Part shown: piece after piece, positions 25,494 through 33,203 of the stretch
How the letters are laid out: each line of letters begins with the position of its first letter
Numbering within the stretch: the stretch's first letter is position 1
Assembly (NCBI RefSeq): GCF_018918285.1
Contig: NZ_JAHLQF010000001.1
Location: 310,001-374,000 of the forward strand
DNA: 64,000 nucleotides
Direction of reading: 5' to 3'
DNA from: Clostridium mobile
GTDB taxonomy: Bacteria; Bacillota; Clostridia; Clostridiales; Clostridiaceae
Made by a program: the position numbers and the translations under genes
Notes under the pieces: generated by a model
Told to the model about the DNA's origin: nothing
Database searches by the model: none
What the model saw: the letters and a program-made list of their open reading frames with translations, nothing else

Positions 25494-25994
25494 CTATTTG
25501 TAAGCTTTTGATAATTCTACATAGTTAAGGGCACTTTGGGTTAAGTTCATTTTTTCTTCCTCAGTAAGCTCTCTGATGACTTTTACCGGGGATCCCATAC
25601 ATAGTACACCATCTGGTATTATTTTACCTTGAGGGACTAAACTACCTGCGGCAACTAAGGTGTGTTTCCCGATTACAGCACCATCTAATACAATACTTCC
25701 CATACCGATTAAAGAATTATTACTTATTTTACATCCATGTAATATAGCGCCATGGCCTACAGTTACATTTTCTTCTATAATCAATGGATGATTTTTATCT
25801 ACATGTAAAACACTATTGTCTTGTATGTTGGTATTTTTACCTATAACAATATTGTTAGTATCTCCTCTAACTACACTACCAAACCAAATATTAGCACACT
25901 CCTCTACAGTGACATCTCCAATTACGTCAGAAGTTTCAGCTACAAAACAACTGCTATGTATCCTAGGTTCTTTATCTTTAAATTTATTTATCAA
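25494..25994 (-). CDS. Gamma-carbonic anhydrase family hexapeptide-repeat protein
   Basis: The 166-residue protein is built of left-handed beta-helix hexapeptide repeats (VIGDVTVEECANIWFGSVVRGDTNNIVIGKNTNIQDN...). Metal-ligand histidines appear at VLHVDKNHP and ENVTVGHGAILHGCKI. This is the YrdA/PaaY/CaiE group of gamma-class carbonic anhydrase homologues. Activity differs within the family, so carbonic anhydrase function is possible but not proven. The start is TTG at 25994 with a GGAGGAAT site. Its neighbours give no pathway context. Confidence 0.87.
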   Translation of the reverse strand: MINKFKDKEPRIHSSCFVAETSDVIGDVTVEECANIWFGSVVRGDTNNIVIGKNTNIQDNSVLHVDKNHPLIIEENVTVGHGAILHGCKISNNSLIGMGSIVLDGAVIGKHTLVAAGSLVPQGKIIPDGVLCMGSPVKVIRELTEEEKMNLTQSALNYVELSKAYK

Positions 25995-26114
25995 AACAAT
26001 TCCTCCTCTTAAGCACTAATATATATTATCAATTATATAAAATTAAACTTCCTACTTCAAACTATATTTAATCTATTGACTGACTAGGCTTCACTTTATC
26101 TCTATACAAAAAAA

Positions 26115-26140
26115 GAACCGATAAAGGGGGTTATCAGTTC
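26115..26140 (-). terminator. Rho-independent terminator
   Basis: A 10-base stem with one mismatch (GAACCGATAA/TTATCAGTTC) and a 6-base loop, followed on the minus strand by a run of seven T. It probably ends transcription from the small ORF at 26257-26391. Confidence 0.82.
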
Positions 26141-26256
26141 TCTTTCTATATAGGGGCTTAAAATGATATTAAGTTGATGTGATTCATTAACCATTTTAAT
26201 TATTAACAGTTTTTGTAAATTTTATACATAAAATTAATAATATTCTGATTTTTATT

Positions 26257-26391
26257 TTATTCTATAGGCTCTCCATTTAAATTTTCAAACTTAGGAGGAT
26301 TTTTTTCATCTCTTTTTCTTATTCTATCTGGTGGCTTTATTCCATCATTTTTACCATCTTTTTGATGCTTATCTCCTTTAAATGATTTCAT
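26257..26391 (-). CDS. Small charged peptide, 44 residues, unknown function
   Basis: An ATG with a good ribosome site (GAGAGGAG, 7 bases away) opens a frame encoding MKSFKGDKHQKDGKNDGIKP and continuing PDRIRKRDEKNPPKFENLNGEPIE. It is very hydrophilic, with no membrane segment and no cysteine. A terminator follows about 120 bases downstream. The ribosome site and the terminator support a real small gene. I do not recognise it; it could be a small acid-soluble or stress-related protein, but nothing in the sequence shows that. Confidence 0.5.
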   Translation of the reverse strand: MKSFKGDKHQKDGKNDGIKPPDRIRKRDEKNPPKFENLNGEPIE

Positions 26392-26499
26392 GAGCTATTC
26401 TCCTCTCAAAAATAATATAGTGCACTAATATTATTACATTTATTTTTGATTTTTATGCTTACAAGCATATTCCTTTTCATATTATAGTAGTTTTAAATT

Positions 26500-27207
26500 T
26501 CAACTGACTGAACCTGCTATATCACGTTTCATTATATTTCTTAAGCATATTTTATATATTATATAGCTTGTGGCAATGGTTATTATATAAGTTATAAATG
26601 TATTAATAAATATGTACTCAACTAAAAAATCTATTATTATATCTGTCATACTGATTTTAAATAAATGTCTAATAGCATTATCCGAAATTATAAAAATAAT
26701 TAATTTATTATTGGGTTTAATGGCTATATAAGAAGCAAAAATACAAATAGAATATAAAATTATGAAAGAGGTAATGAAGATTATTAGTGTAGATACTATA
26801 GGTTCTTTTTTCATTTTATAATTAAAATAAAGAAAAAACTCTCCGTTAGATACCATAGCGTTTAAAAAAATTATTGTGCTCAATGAAATTATAAAACAAA
26901 TAATCCCGTGTATTAAACATAGGTTATTAATCAATTCTTTTCTTTTAAACCCTAAAATTAAATAATGAAATAGATTTTTTATATAACTCCCAGTAAAGCC
27001 ACAAATAGAAATAAAAAGTATAGTTGAAAAAACTATAGATAAAAACATGTTACCTTCTTTCGGTCTCACTTTTGATATCAAAGATATAGATATTAAAAAT
27101 ACATTTAACACTATAAAAACTAATCCAAAAACCATTTTGTTATCTGCCAATATCATCCTCATCAAGGCTTTGAATCTTATGTACCAATTTTTATTTATAA
27201 TTTTCAT
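26500..27207 (-). CDS. Integral membrane protein of unknown function
   Basis: The 235-residue protein has about six membrane segments (for example VFGLVFIVLNVFLISISLI, SIVFSTILFISICGFTG, LIHGIICFIISLSTIIFLNAM). It has a short basic N-terminus and ends KRDIAGSVS. The ATG at 27207 is preceded by GGAAGGTGA; a frame 5 codons longer has no site. The profile resembles permease subunits of ABC-2 type exporters, but no ATPase gene is adjacent, so the call stays open. It is more AT-rich than its neighbours. It lies alone between the small charged ORF and the folT terminator. Confidence 0.6.
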   Translation of the reverse strand: MKIINKNWYIRFKALMRMILADNKMVFGLVFIVLNVFLISISLISKVRPKEGNMFLSIVFSTILFISICGFTGSYIKNLFHYLILGFKRKELINNLCLIHGIICFIISLSTIIFLNAMVSNGEFFLYFNYKMKKEPIVSTLIIFITSFIILYSICIFASYIAIKPNNKLIIFIISDNAIRHLFKISMTDIIIDFLVEYIFINTFITYIITIATSYIIYKICLRNIMKRDIAGSVS

Positions 27208-27283
27208 AAAATCACCTTCCATATATTAGTCATACATCTATAATTCAACAATATAACCGATTAATATAATTGTCAAATAAAAA

Positions 27284-27319
27284 GAACAGTTCTAATCTTG
27301 TATAAGATTAGAACTGTTC
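27284..27319 (-). terminator. Strong rho-independent terminator after folT
   Basis: A perfect 16-base stem (GAACAGTTCTAATCTT and its complement) with a 4-base loop. On the minus strand it is followed by TTTTTATTTG. It begins 22 bases after the folT stop. Confidence 0.93.
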
Positions 27320-27340
27320 CTAAATTTCAGTAAATTTTGA

Positions 27341-27856
27341 TTAAACCGCTACATCTTTATAGGTTTTATTGTAATATGTGCCAATGGACTTCCATGATAC
27401 ATATATAACAAATACTCTTACCGGTAATTCAATTACATTCTTAATTATTCTAGGAATAATCAAAGCATATAGACCCTTACCTGTTATCATAGACAACCAT
27501 AATGAGTTTAATCCAAGGTTAATAAAGATAACAACTATTGCTGTTGCAAGGGTAATATTAACTAAATTTTTAGACTTTTTGTGAAGGAATAAACCATAAA
27601 CCATCCCTGAAAGAGCAGTACTTAGTGTGAATCCTGGAAAATAAGCACCTTTCGGGAAAATAGCCATACCCAATAAGTCTGCTACAGCTCCAGCAATGCC
27701 TCCCCATAAAGGCCCAAATAACATTCCTGTCAGAGCTAAAGGTAAAAATCCAAAACTAATCCTAATTATCGGGGTTTCGATGCCTAAAAATCTTGTAAGG
27801 ACTACTTGTAACGCAATAAAGAAACTAATAAATATTAATTTTCGAGTTTTTGTCAT
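27341..27856 (-). CDS. folT: Folate ECF transporter substrate-binding (S) component FolT
   Basis: The 171-residue, roughly six-helix membrane protein has the FolT-type core RISFGFLPLALTGMLFGPLWGGIAGAVADLLG and KGAYFPGFTLSTALSGMVYGLFL. S components bind the vitamin and dock onto a shared EcfT-EcfA-EcfA' energising module, which is encoded elsewhere. The ATG at 27856 has an ideal GAGGAGGTGGGG site; the longer open frame upstream is not coding. A tetrahydrofolate riboswitch directly upstream independently supports folate as the substrate. A strong terminator follows, so this is a single-gene unit. Confidence 0.92.
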   Translation of the reverse strand: MTKTRKLIFISFFIALQVVLTRFLGIETPIIRISFGFLPLALTGMLFGPLWGGIAGAVADLLGMAIFPKGAYFPGFTLSTALSGMVYGLFLHKKSKNLVNITLATAIVVIFINLGLNSLWLSMITGKGLYALIIPRIIKNVIELPVRVFVIYVSWKSIGTYYNKTYKDVAV

Positions 27857-27918
27857 ATCCCCACCTCCTCTCCAAATATGCAATATTAATAATTGCCGTA
27901 GAGAAAGTATCACCCAAC

Positions 27919-28028
27919 GTTAGCGGAATGCGGTAATTGCATCGCAAAACCTGAAAAAACTTTTGGCCTTTTCGTCTAGTGGCAACTTCCTGTCCAACTA
28001 GCACTTGACGCGCAAAACCTACTCTAAC
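27919..28028 (-). promoter_or_regulatory. Tetrahydrofolate (THF) riboswitch upstream of folT
   Basis: Read on the minus strand, the leader contains GAGTAGG, GCGTCAAGTG, a CTAGT/ACTAG stem enclosing GGACAGGAAGTTGCC, then ACGAA, and finally TTGCGATGCA with CCGCATTCCGCT. These match, in order, the conserved blocks of the THF (folT) riboswitch class. The closing stem pairs GTTAG (28024-28028) with CTAAC (27919-27923). It lies about 60 bases upstream of the folT ATG. It should turn off folT when reduced folates are plentiful. A covariance search with the Rfam THF model would confirm it. Confidence 0.9.
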
Positions 28029-28111
28029 TAGCAAAATATTTAATTCTATTATATTACTTATTCCTAAAATCAACAATATGTATTATGAAATTATTTTTTT
28101 ATTCAAAAATG

Positions 28112-28141
28112 TTGAATAATATTATATATTAATGATAGAAT
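28112..28141 (+). promoter_or_regulatory. Candidate sigma-A promoter of greA
   Basis: TTGAAT (28112-28117), an 18-base spacer and TAGAAT (28136-28141) on the plus strand, 40 bases before the greA ATG. The match is moderate in AT-rich DNA. Confidence 0.4.
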
Positions 28142-28180
28142 TATAAGATAAAGGTAAACTATAGAAGGGTGAGTTGAAAA

Positions 28181-28645
28181 ATGTCAGAAATAATTCTTAC
28201 ACAATCCGCAAAAAAATTAATAGAAGATGAATTAGAGTACCTAAAGACAGTAAAAAGAGTGGAAATTAAAGCTGCTTTAAAAGCTGCCAGAGCCCAAGGA
28301 GATTTAAGCGAAAATGCCGATTATAGTGCCGCTAAAGATGATCAATCTTTAAATGAAACTAGAATATTGGACCTTGATGCTCAATTGAAAAATTCTGTTG
28401 TGGTAGAAACTTCCACAGAGGAAAATATATTTGATCTTAACAAAAAAGCTATTGTAAAATTCTATGATATAGAAGAAGAAGAAGAGGTAACCTTGGTAAG
28501 TTCCGTTGAATCTGATTTGCAAAATATGAAGATTAGCATAGAGTCACCCTTAGGCAAAGCTCTTTATAAGCTTGAGATAGGAAAAAGAGTAACTGTAAAT
28601 TCTCCTGATGGATATTATGACGTAGAAGTAATAAAGATACTATAA
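28181..28645 (+). CDS. greA: Transcript cleavage factor GreA/GreB
   Basis: The 154-residue protein has the N-terminal coiled coil ending in the acidic tip motif ARAQGDLSENADYSAAKDDQS (about residues 37-57). The C-terminal FKBP-like domain ends ITVNSPDGYYDVEVIKI-like. Gre factors enter the RNA polymerase secondary channel and stimulate cleavage of backtracked transcripts. It is one of the few plus-strand genes in the window, with an AGAAGGGTGAG ribosome site and a bidirectional terminator directly after. It may be a second gre copy besides a housekeeping greA; this cannot be judged here. Confidence 0.92.
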   Translation: MSEIILTQSAKKLIEDELEYLKTVKRVEIKAALKAARAQGDLSENADYSAAKDDQSLNETRILDLDAQLKNSVVVETSTEENIFDLNKKAIVKFYDIEEEEEVTLVSSVESDLQNMKISIESPLGKALYKLEIGKRVTVNSPDGYYDVEVIKIL

Positions 28646-28676
28646 AGGATCCATATTTATCTTATATGGATCCTTT
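28644..28676. terminator. Bidirectional terminator between greA and the convergent gene
   Basis: A perfect 13-base stem (AAAGGATCCATAT/ATATGGATCCTTT) with a 7-base loop. It overlaps the last bases of both convergent genes and can serve both. Confidence 0.85.
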
Positions 28677-29007
28677 AATATATTTTCTTATCAAAAGGCT
28701 CAGTATTTATATATAACTGGAATAGAGCTGCGGCATCCTTTTGACTTATCTTTCCATCTGACAACTTCCTGTATAAAATATACAGATTGGCATTCATTTC
28801 AGGATCGCTAAATTTTGTCTCTTTCATCTTTTTTTCAATTTTCTCGTTTAAAGTTAATGTATTATCCTTTAATACCTTTTCAATAATTTCTATTATTTCT
28901 TCAGCTTCTTTTACTACTTGTTTATCTTTTGATGTCAGTTTAATGGCCATAGCTCTTGATTGTATCTTTGTAAGAACTTCCTTATTAACTAGTAGCTTTT
29001 CCTCCAT
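28675..29007 (-). CDS. Conserved hypothetical protein, 110 residues
   Basis: A soluble helical protein, MEEKLLVNKEVLTKIQSRAM..., rich in Lys and Glu, ending LFQLYINTEPFDKKIY. The ATG at 29007 has an ideal GGAGGTGCACA site; the longer open frame upstream is unlikely. I see no known motif, membrane segment or signal peptide. It converges on greA and follows the DUF896 gene after 81 bases. A small regulatory or structural role is possible, but nothing in the sequence fixes it. Confidence 0.6.
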   Translation of the reverse strand: MEEKLLVNKEVLTKIQSRAMAIKLTSKDKQVVKEAEEIIEIIEKVLKDNTLTLNEKIEKKMKETKFSDPEMNANLYILYRKLSDGKISQKDAAALFQLYINTEPFDKKIY

Positions 29008-29088
29008 TGTGCACCTCCGCATCCTTATATTTCTATTATAGCATATTATTATAATAAAAAATATACTGAATTGCACTACAAGATAAAC

Positions 29089-29277
29089 TTAATTTTCATC
29101 TTTTTTGTTAGAAACCCTGCCCATACCTTCTAACTGTGCTCTAAAATTATTTCTAAAATTCTGTAGATACTTTTCTCTTAGCTCCTTTTGTTCAATTTTC
29201 TCTTCTTCCGTTAATCCTTCTTCTTTATTTTTTTTATATAGATAATTTATTCTATTAATCATCTCTTCTATATTCAT
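29089..29277 (-). CDS. DUF896 (YnzC/UPF0291) family protein
   Basis: The 62-residue protein begins MNIEEMINRINYLYKKNKEE, followed by GLTEEEKIEQKELREKYLQNFRNNFRAQLEGM. This is the family signature: helix, GLTxEE turn, and a second helix with YLxxFRxNFRxQL. In Bacillus subtilis YnzC is encoded beside lexA and is linked to the SOS response. Here lexA is not adjacent. The cellular role is unknown. The length is normal. Confidence 0.9.
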   Translation of the reverse strand: MNIEEMINRINYLYKKNKEEGLTEEEKIEQKELREKYLQNFRNNFRAQLEGMGRVSNKKDEN

Positions 29278-29394
29278 AAATAACCTCCAAATAATTTTAT
29301 TGATTTTTAAACATTTTTAAATTATAACATAGGATTCTAATTACAACAACACTTCTACAATTTCACAAATGTAAAGCTATAAAATACCATAGCC

Positions 29395-31413
29395 TTATTC
29401 TCCTATATTCATCAGCAATTCTTCTGCTTTATTTATTTGCAAGGGGCGACTAAAATAATATCCCTGTATCCTGTCACATCTCATATCTTCTAATAGAAAA
29501 ACTTGTTCCTCTTCTTCTACCCCCTCAGCAATAACCTCCATATTTATATTATGAGCTAGCTTAATTATGCCATGTGTTATGTCCTTATCTGAATTATTTT
29601 TCCCTATATTATCTATAAAGGATTTGTCAATTTTAATAGTACTTACAGGTAGGTTCTTTAAATAGTTAAACGAAGAATACCCTATTCCAAAATCATCAAG
29701 GGCAACCTTTATATTTAAATCTCTAAATTCTTGTAGTATTTTTATATTATTTTCTAGAGATTCCATTAATATAGTTTCAGTAATTTCAAACTCTAAATAT
29801 TTTGGATCCACACCAGTGCGCTTAATTATTTTTTTTACCCTATCAGCAAAGCCTCTATTCTGTATTTGTACTGCAGAGATATTTATTGCTACTCTGCCTA
29901 TATCGTAACCTTTATGTACCCATTGTACTATTTGCTTACATACTTTATTTATAATCCAGTCTCCTATGGATATAATAAGTCCTGTCTCTTCAGCAATTGG
30001 AATGAATTCTGCCGGTGATACCATACCAAATTCTTTACTATTCCACCTTAAAAGAGCTTCAAAGCCTACAATTTTTCTATTTTTAACATCTACTTGAGGT
30101 TGATAATGAATATCTAATTCCTCATTTTTTAGAGCAGTTCTTAATCCCTTTTCTATAGATATTTTTCTTTCTATTTCTTCTTTCATGTCTTCTGAAAAGA
30201 AACAATAGTTGTTCTTACCTATTTTTTTAGCCTTATACATAGCAGTATCAGCATATTTTAATAGGGTATTCACATCTGAGGAATCATCTGGGAAAACACT
30301 TGCCCCCATACTAACAGAAACATAAACACATTTATTATCTACAATCAAATTTTGATTAAGTTTTAAAATTACCTTTTCACAAAATTCAATTACTTCTTTG
30401 CATTGAGAATCACAAGGTAGATAAATAATAAATTCATCTCCTCCAATTCTTCCTATTGAGTTATTTCCACCTAGGTATAGTCTTAATATATCCGCTACCT
30501 TTTTTAAAAGTTTATCTCCATAGATATGTCCCAATGTATCATTTATTTTCTTAAAGTTATCTAAATCTAGAAACATTACTGCAATTTTACCACTGCTTTT
30601 CTCTTCTATGTTTTTATTTATGGTAGACTTAAGACTTTCCATAAAAGTATTTCTATTCGGTAAATCTGTTAATTGATCATAAGAAGCCATATATCTCATT
30701 TTTTCTTCTATTTTCTGTAGCTCATTATACTGCTCCCTCAATTCTCCCTCTGTAGCAGAAAGCTCTTCATAAACAGCCGAAAGTTCATCATAACTTTTCT
30801 GAAGCTTCTCTTCCATAATTTTATTTTTCCTTATATCCCTGGCTATGAATGAAATCCCTACTTTCCTTCCCATATCATCTATAATAGGGGATATAGTTAT
30901 GGAAACATTTATTTTTTCACCACTTTTTTTAACCGTGATCCTCTCTATATTTTCAACTTCATTATTATTAATTTCTTTTTTAATAAACAAAGACCTTTCT
31001 TGGAGTTCATCCTCTGGTATCAGGATAGATATATTTTTTCCTATTATTTCTTCTCTTTTGTATCCAAATATCTTTTCTGCTCCCTTGTTCCAACTTATAA
31101 TATTGTTATGTAAATCTTGACTAATAATAGCATCATCAGCATACTTAATAATAGCAGCTAATTTACCATTATCCTCTTCTAGCTTTGTAAGCTTATCTAT
31201 TATTTCATTTTTGTTAAATATTTTAATCTGCAACTTTAATATTACAACTTCAAAAAAAATAAACATTAAACTTAATATTAAGCTCATCTTGTTTTCAACA
31301 CTAATAATATTATATTTATAATCAAGAAATTGAAATATTATTAGTATAATTAATGATATTAAAACTTGCATTAATACATAGTTATTTATTCTCTTCTTGA
31401 ATAATACTTTCAT
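29395..31413 (-). CDS. Membrane-bound PAS-GGDEF-EAL c-di-GMP enzyme
   Basis: The 672-residue protein has two N-terminal membrane helices (about residues 13-60), a coiled linker and a PAS domain (about 85-205, with IISQDLHNNIISWNKGAEKIFGY). A GGDEF domain follows (active-site GGDEF intact in IGRIGGDEFIIYL), then an EAL domain (EALLRW, DDFGIGYSSFNYL, KIDKSFI all present). Both diguanylate cyclase and c-di-GMP phosphodiesterase residues look intact. No RxxD inhibitory site is seen just before GGDEF. Net activity probably depends on the PAS signal. It may set the c-di-GMP level sensed by the PilZ protein at 2358. Confidence 0.94.
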   Translation of the reverse strand: MKVLFKKRINNYVLMQVLISLIILIIFQFLDYKYNIISVENKMSLILSLMFIFFEVVILKLQIKIFNKNEIIDKLTKLEEDNGKLAAIIKYADDAIISQDLHNNIISWNKGAEKIFGYKREEIIGKNISILIPEDELQERSLFIKKEINNNEVENIERITVKKSGEKINVSITISPIIDDMGRKVGISFIARDIRKNKIMEEKLQKSYDELSAVYEELSATEGELREQYNELQKIEEKMRYMASYDQLTDLPNRNTFMESLKSTINKNIEEKSSGKIAVMFLDLDNFKKINDTLGHIYGDKLLKKVADILRLYLGGNNSIGRIGGDEFIIYLPCDSQCKEVIEFCEKVILKLNQNLIVDNKCVYVSVSMGASVFPDDSSDVNTLLKYADTAMYKAKKIGKNNYCFFSEDMKEEIERKISIEKGLRTALKNEELDIHYQPQVDVKNRKIVGFEALLRWNSKEFGMVSPAEFIPIAEETGLIISIGDWIINKVCKQIVQWVHKGYDIGRVAINISAVQIQNRGFADRVKKIIKRTGVDPKYLEFEITETILMESLENNIKILQEFRDLNIKVALDDFGIGYSSFNYLKNLPVSTIKIDKSFIDNIGKNNSDKDITHGIIKLAHNINMEVIAEGVEEEEQVFLLEDMRCDRIQGYYFSRPLQINKAEELLMNIGE

Positions 31414-31458
31414 TCTCTCCTCCAGTAAATTGTTCCGTTTTTAGTTTTTTATTATACT

Positions 31459-31487
31459 TTATTATACATATCAATTCATTTTACTAC
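31459..31487 (-). promoter_or_regulatory. Sigma-A promoter of the PAS-GGDEF-EAL gene
   Basis: TTGTAG (31482-31487), a 17-base spacer and a perfect TATAAT (31459-31464) on the minus strand, 46 bases upstream of the ATG. Confidence 0.6.
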
Positions 31488-31538
31488 AATATATTACAAA
31501 AATTTTACCCTATTACTATTTATTAGCGAAGTTTTTAT

Positions 31539-31569
31539 AATTGTATAATGTATACAATTGTGGTATAAT
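31539..31569 (+). promoter_or_regulatory. Sigma-A promoter with overlapping palindromic operator upstream of DUF1622
   Basis: TTGTAT (31541-31546), a 17-base spacer and an extended -10 TGGTATAAT (TATAAT at 31564-31569). A perfect palindrome, AATTGTATA-ATG-TATACAATT (31539-31559), covers the -35 box and half of the spacer. A repressor of GntR or a similar dimeric type bound here would block polymerase. The regulator gene is not in the window. Confidence 0.7.
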
Positions 31570-31614
31570 CTATATATCAATAAAATAGTATAATTTATTT
31601 AAGGAGAATAGGAC

Positions 31615-31971
31615 ATGCATCTAGAATCACTTATGGGAACATTAATACCTTTAGTAATTCATTTACTCGAGGCTATGGGTACATTTATTATAATCTTTGG
31701 TGCGGGAAAGGCTTTCTTTCAGTACATAAAAGCAGCGACAAAATCTGAAGAGAGATTGATTAACCCTTTAATAAAGATTGATCTAGCCAATGCTCTAGCC
31801 TTAGCTTTAGAATTTAAATTAGGTGGAGAGATATTAAAAACGGTTATAGTAAGAACCTTAGATGAAATGTATATTTTAGCTTCTATCGTTATATTAAGAG
31901 CGCTATTAACTTTTATGATTCATTGGGAGATTAAATCTGAATCTAAAGAACATACGGAAAAAAAGGACTAG
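31615..31971 (+). CDS. DUF1622 family small membrane protein
   Basis: The 118-residue protein has three membrane helices (IPLVIHLLEAMGTFIIIFGAGKAFF; a middle helix containing LANALALALEFKLGGEILKTV; and ASIVILRALLTFMIHWEI). It matches the DUF1622 family. The function of the family is unknown. It is a single-gene unit on the plus strand with its own promoter, operator-like palindrome and terminator, so its expression is probably controlled by a specific repressor. The start ATG has a GGAGAATAGG site. Confidence 0.85.
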   Translation: MHLESLMGTLIPLVIHLLEAMGTFIIIFGAGKAFFQYIKAATKSEERLINPLIKIDLANALALALEFKLGGEILKTVIVRTLDEMYILASIVILRALLTFMIHWEIKSESKEHTEKKD

Positions 31972-31990
31972 CTTTATTAATGCTAGTCCT
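31964..31990 (+). terminator. Rho-independent terminator after DUF1622
   Basis: A perfect 9-base stem (AGGACTAGC/GCTAGTCCT) with a 9-base loop, followed by CTTTATTTTT on the plus strand. It overlaps the last codons of the gene. Confidence 0.85.
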
Positions 31991-32051
31991 CTTTATTTTT
32001 AACTCGATTCACTTGAAATTTTTTTCTAGGCGAATTTTCACTCTACCCTTA

Positions 32052-32858
32052 CTAATATATTAGATTTTTTATAGATTCTACATTTCCTTTAACATTACTA
32101 TATAGCATCTCACTATATTTTGATAGTATATCATTTTTAACCATATTCATAACAGAACCAGCCATATCTATATCTTTTATACGTGAAAGGGAGGCTGTTA
32201 TATTTTCGTTTGTATTAGAGGTATTGCTTAATGCATGCTGAAGATTGTTTGAATATGAGCCTATATTAACTCTAATTTCATTTATCTTTGTCAGTGCATC
32301 TTTTAGCCCTTGAATAGAATTTCCTGAGGATTCAGAAGTGATTAAATTGTCATCGTCAATAATTAAACTGTCTGTACTTAAGGAATATAACCTAATACCC
32401 ATAGTAGTATATGGTTGATCTTTTACTTGTATTGTTAGAGTCTTATCTTCATTTAACAATTTTATACTATTAAATTCAGTATTCTCTGCTATGCTATCTA
32501 TGGATTCTTTAAGTTGTTTAAATTCACTGTTTAAGCTTTCCCTATCGCTTTCTGTTAAGATTCCATTAGCCCCCTGTACAGCTAACTCCTTCATTCTATG
32601 GAGATGACTAGTTATATTATCTAAGGCTCCATCTGCTACTTGAAGCATAGATATACCGTCTTGTATGTTCCTTTGTGCCTGGGAAAGTCCCCTTACTTGT
32701 GCTTTAAAACTCTCACTAATGCTTAATCCTGCCGCATCATCTGCCGCTCTATTTATCCTTCTTCCCGAGGATATCTTCTCCAATACATTTTCTTTGTTTT
32801 TTCTAAAAGAATTAATTTTATTGCTAGATGAAAAAGTATATATATTATTAATTAACAA
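32052..32858 (-). CDS. Second flagellin homologue (TTG start)
   Basis: The 268-residue protein has the flagellin core ISSGRRINRAADDAAGLSISESFKAQVRGLSQAQRN and the IQDGISMLQVADGALDN segment. The C-terminal D0 helix (VMNMVKNDILSKYSEMLYSNVKGNVESIKNLIY) is diverged from FliC. The frame is open further upstream, but an AGGAGGTGG site 7 bases before the TTG at 32858 fixes the start (MLINNIYTFSSSN). The unusual C-terminus lacks the LLQ/LL-R ending of FliC, so export and polymerisation may differ. It has its own sigma-28 promoter. Confidence 0.88.
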   Translation of the reverse strand: MLINNIYTFSSSNKINSFRKNKENVLEKISSGRRINRAADDAAGLSISESFKAQVRGLSQAQRNIQDGISMLQVADGALDNITSHLHRMKELAVQGANGILTESDRESLNSEFKQLKESIDSIAENTEFNSIKLLNEDKTLTIQVKDQPYTTMGIRLYSLSTDSLIIDDDNLITSESSGNSIQGLKDALTKINEIRVNIGSYSNNLQHALSNTSNTNENITASLSRIKDIDMAGSVMNMVKNDILSKYSEMLYSNVKGNVESIKNLIY

Positions 32859-32883
32859 TATTCCACCTCCTTGCTTATATATA

Positions 32884-32910
32884 TTATCGTAATAATTGGA
32901 AATAAGTTTA
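32884..32910 (-). promoter_or_regulatory. Sigma-28 promoter of the second flagellin homologue
   Basis: TAAA, a 15-base spacer, then TACGATAA on the minus strand, 26 bases upstream of the TTG start. Same pattern as the sites at 23902 and 55982. Confidence 0.85.
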
Positions 32911-32927
32911 CAAATTTTCTGAATGCA

Positions 32928-32967
32928 AAAGGGGTGTTTCAAAATAATATTTCAAAACAACCCCTTT
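32928..32967 (-). terminator. Terminator after the YjfB-type gene
   Basis: An imperfect stem (AAAGGGGTTGTTT with AAACACCCCTTT on the minus strand), an A/T-rich loop and a TTTTGC end. It starts 20 bases after the stop of the small YjfB-type gene. Confidence 0.7.
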
Positions 32968-32986
32968 AAAGCTTATAGATTTTAAA

Positions 32987-33163
32987 TTAGCCTCTAACAT
33001 CTAAGTTTTGACCAATATTAGGATTTACTGATTTCTCAATCATTTCTGTCATGGCTTGAGCATTTTCTTTACCTTTGTTCATAGCCATTTTCATTAAGGC
33101 TAAAGAAGCTTGTTGCTTAACCTTACCTCCATTCATAGCGATGGATAATCCAGCTATATCCAT
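32987..33163 (-). CDS. yjfB: YjfB-type putative motility protein, 58 residues
   Basis: A 58-codon gene begins MDIAGLSIAMNGGKVKQQAS and ends MIEKSVNPNIGQNLDVRG. The amphipathic N-terminus, the central LALMKMAMNKGKENAQAM helix and the GQNLDVRG end match the YjfB_motility family. In Bacillus subtilis yjfB belongs to the SigD regulon, but its biochemical role is unknown. Here it lies directly upstream of a sigma-28-controlled flagellin homologue. The ribosome site GGTGTTAAT is modest. No convincing sigma-28 promoter was found in the short gap to the CWB2 gene upstream. Confidence 0.85.
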   Translation of the reverse strand: MDIAGLSIAMNGGKVKQQASLALMKMAMNKGKENAQAMTEMIEKSVNPNIGQNLDVRG

Positions 33164-33203
33164 ATTAACACCTGCTTTCTTTATTAATTATTTTGATGCT
33201 ATA

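Noticed and set aside
27825-28076. 83-residue ORF upstream of folT
   Set aside because: It lies over the riboswitch and folT start in another frame, has no ribosome site and its translation looks non-coding.
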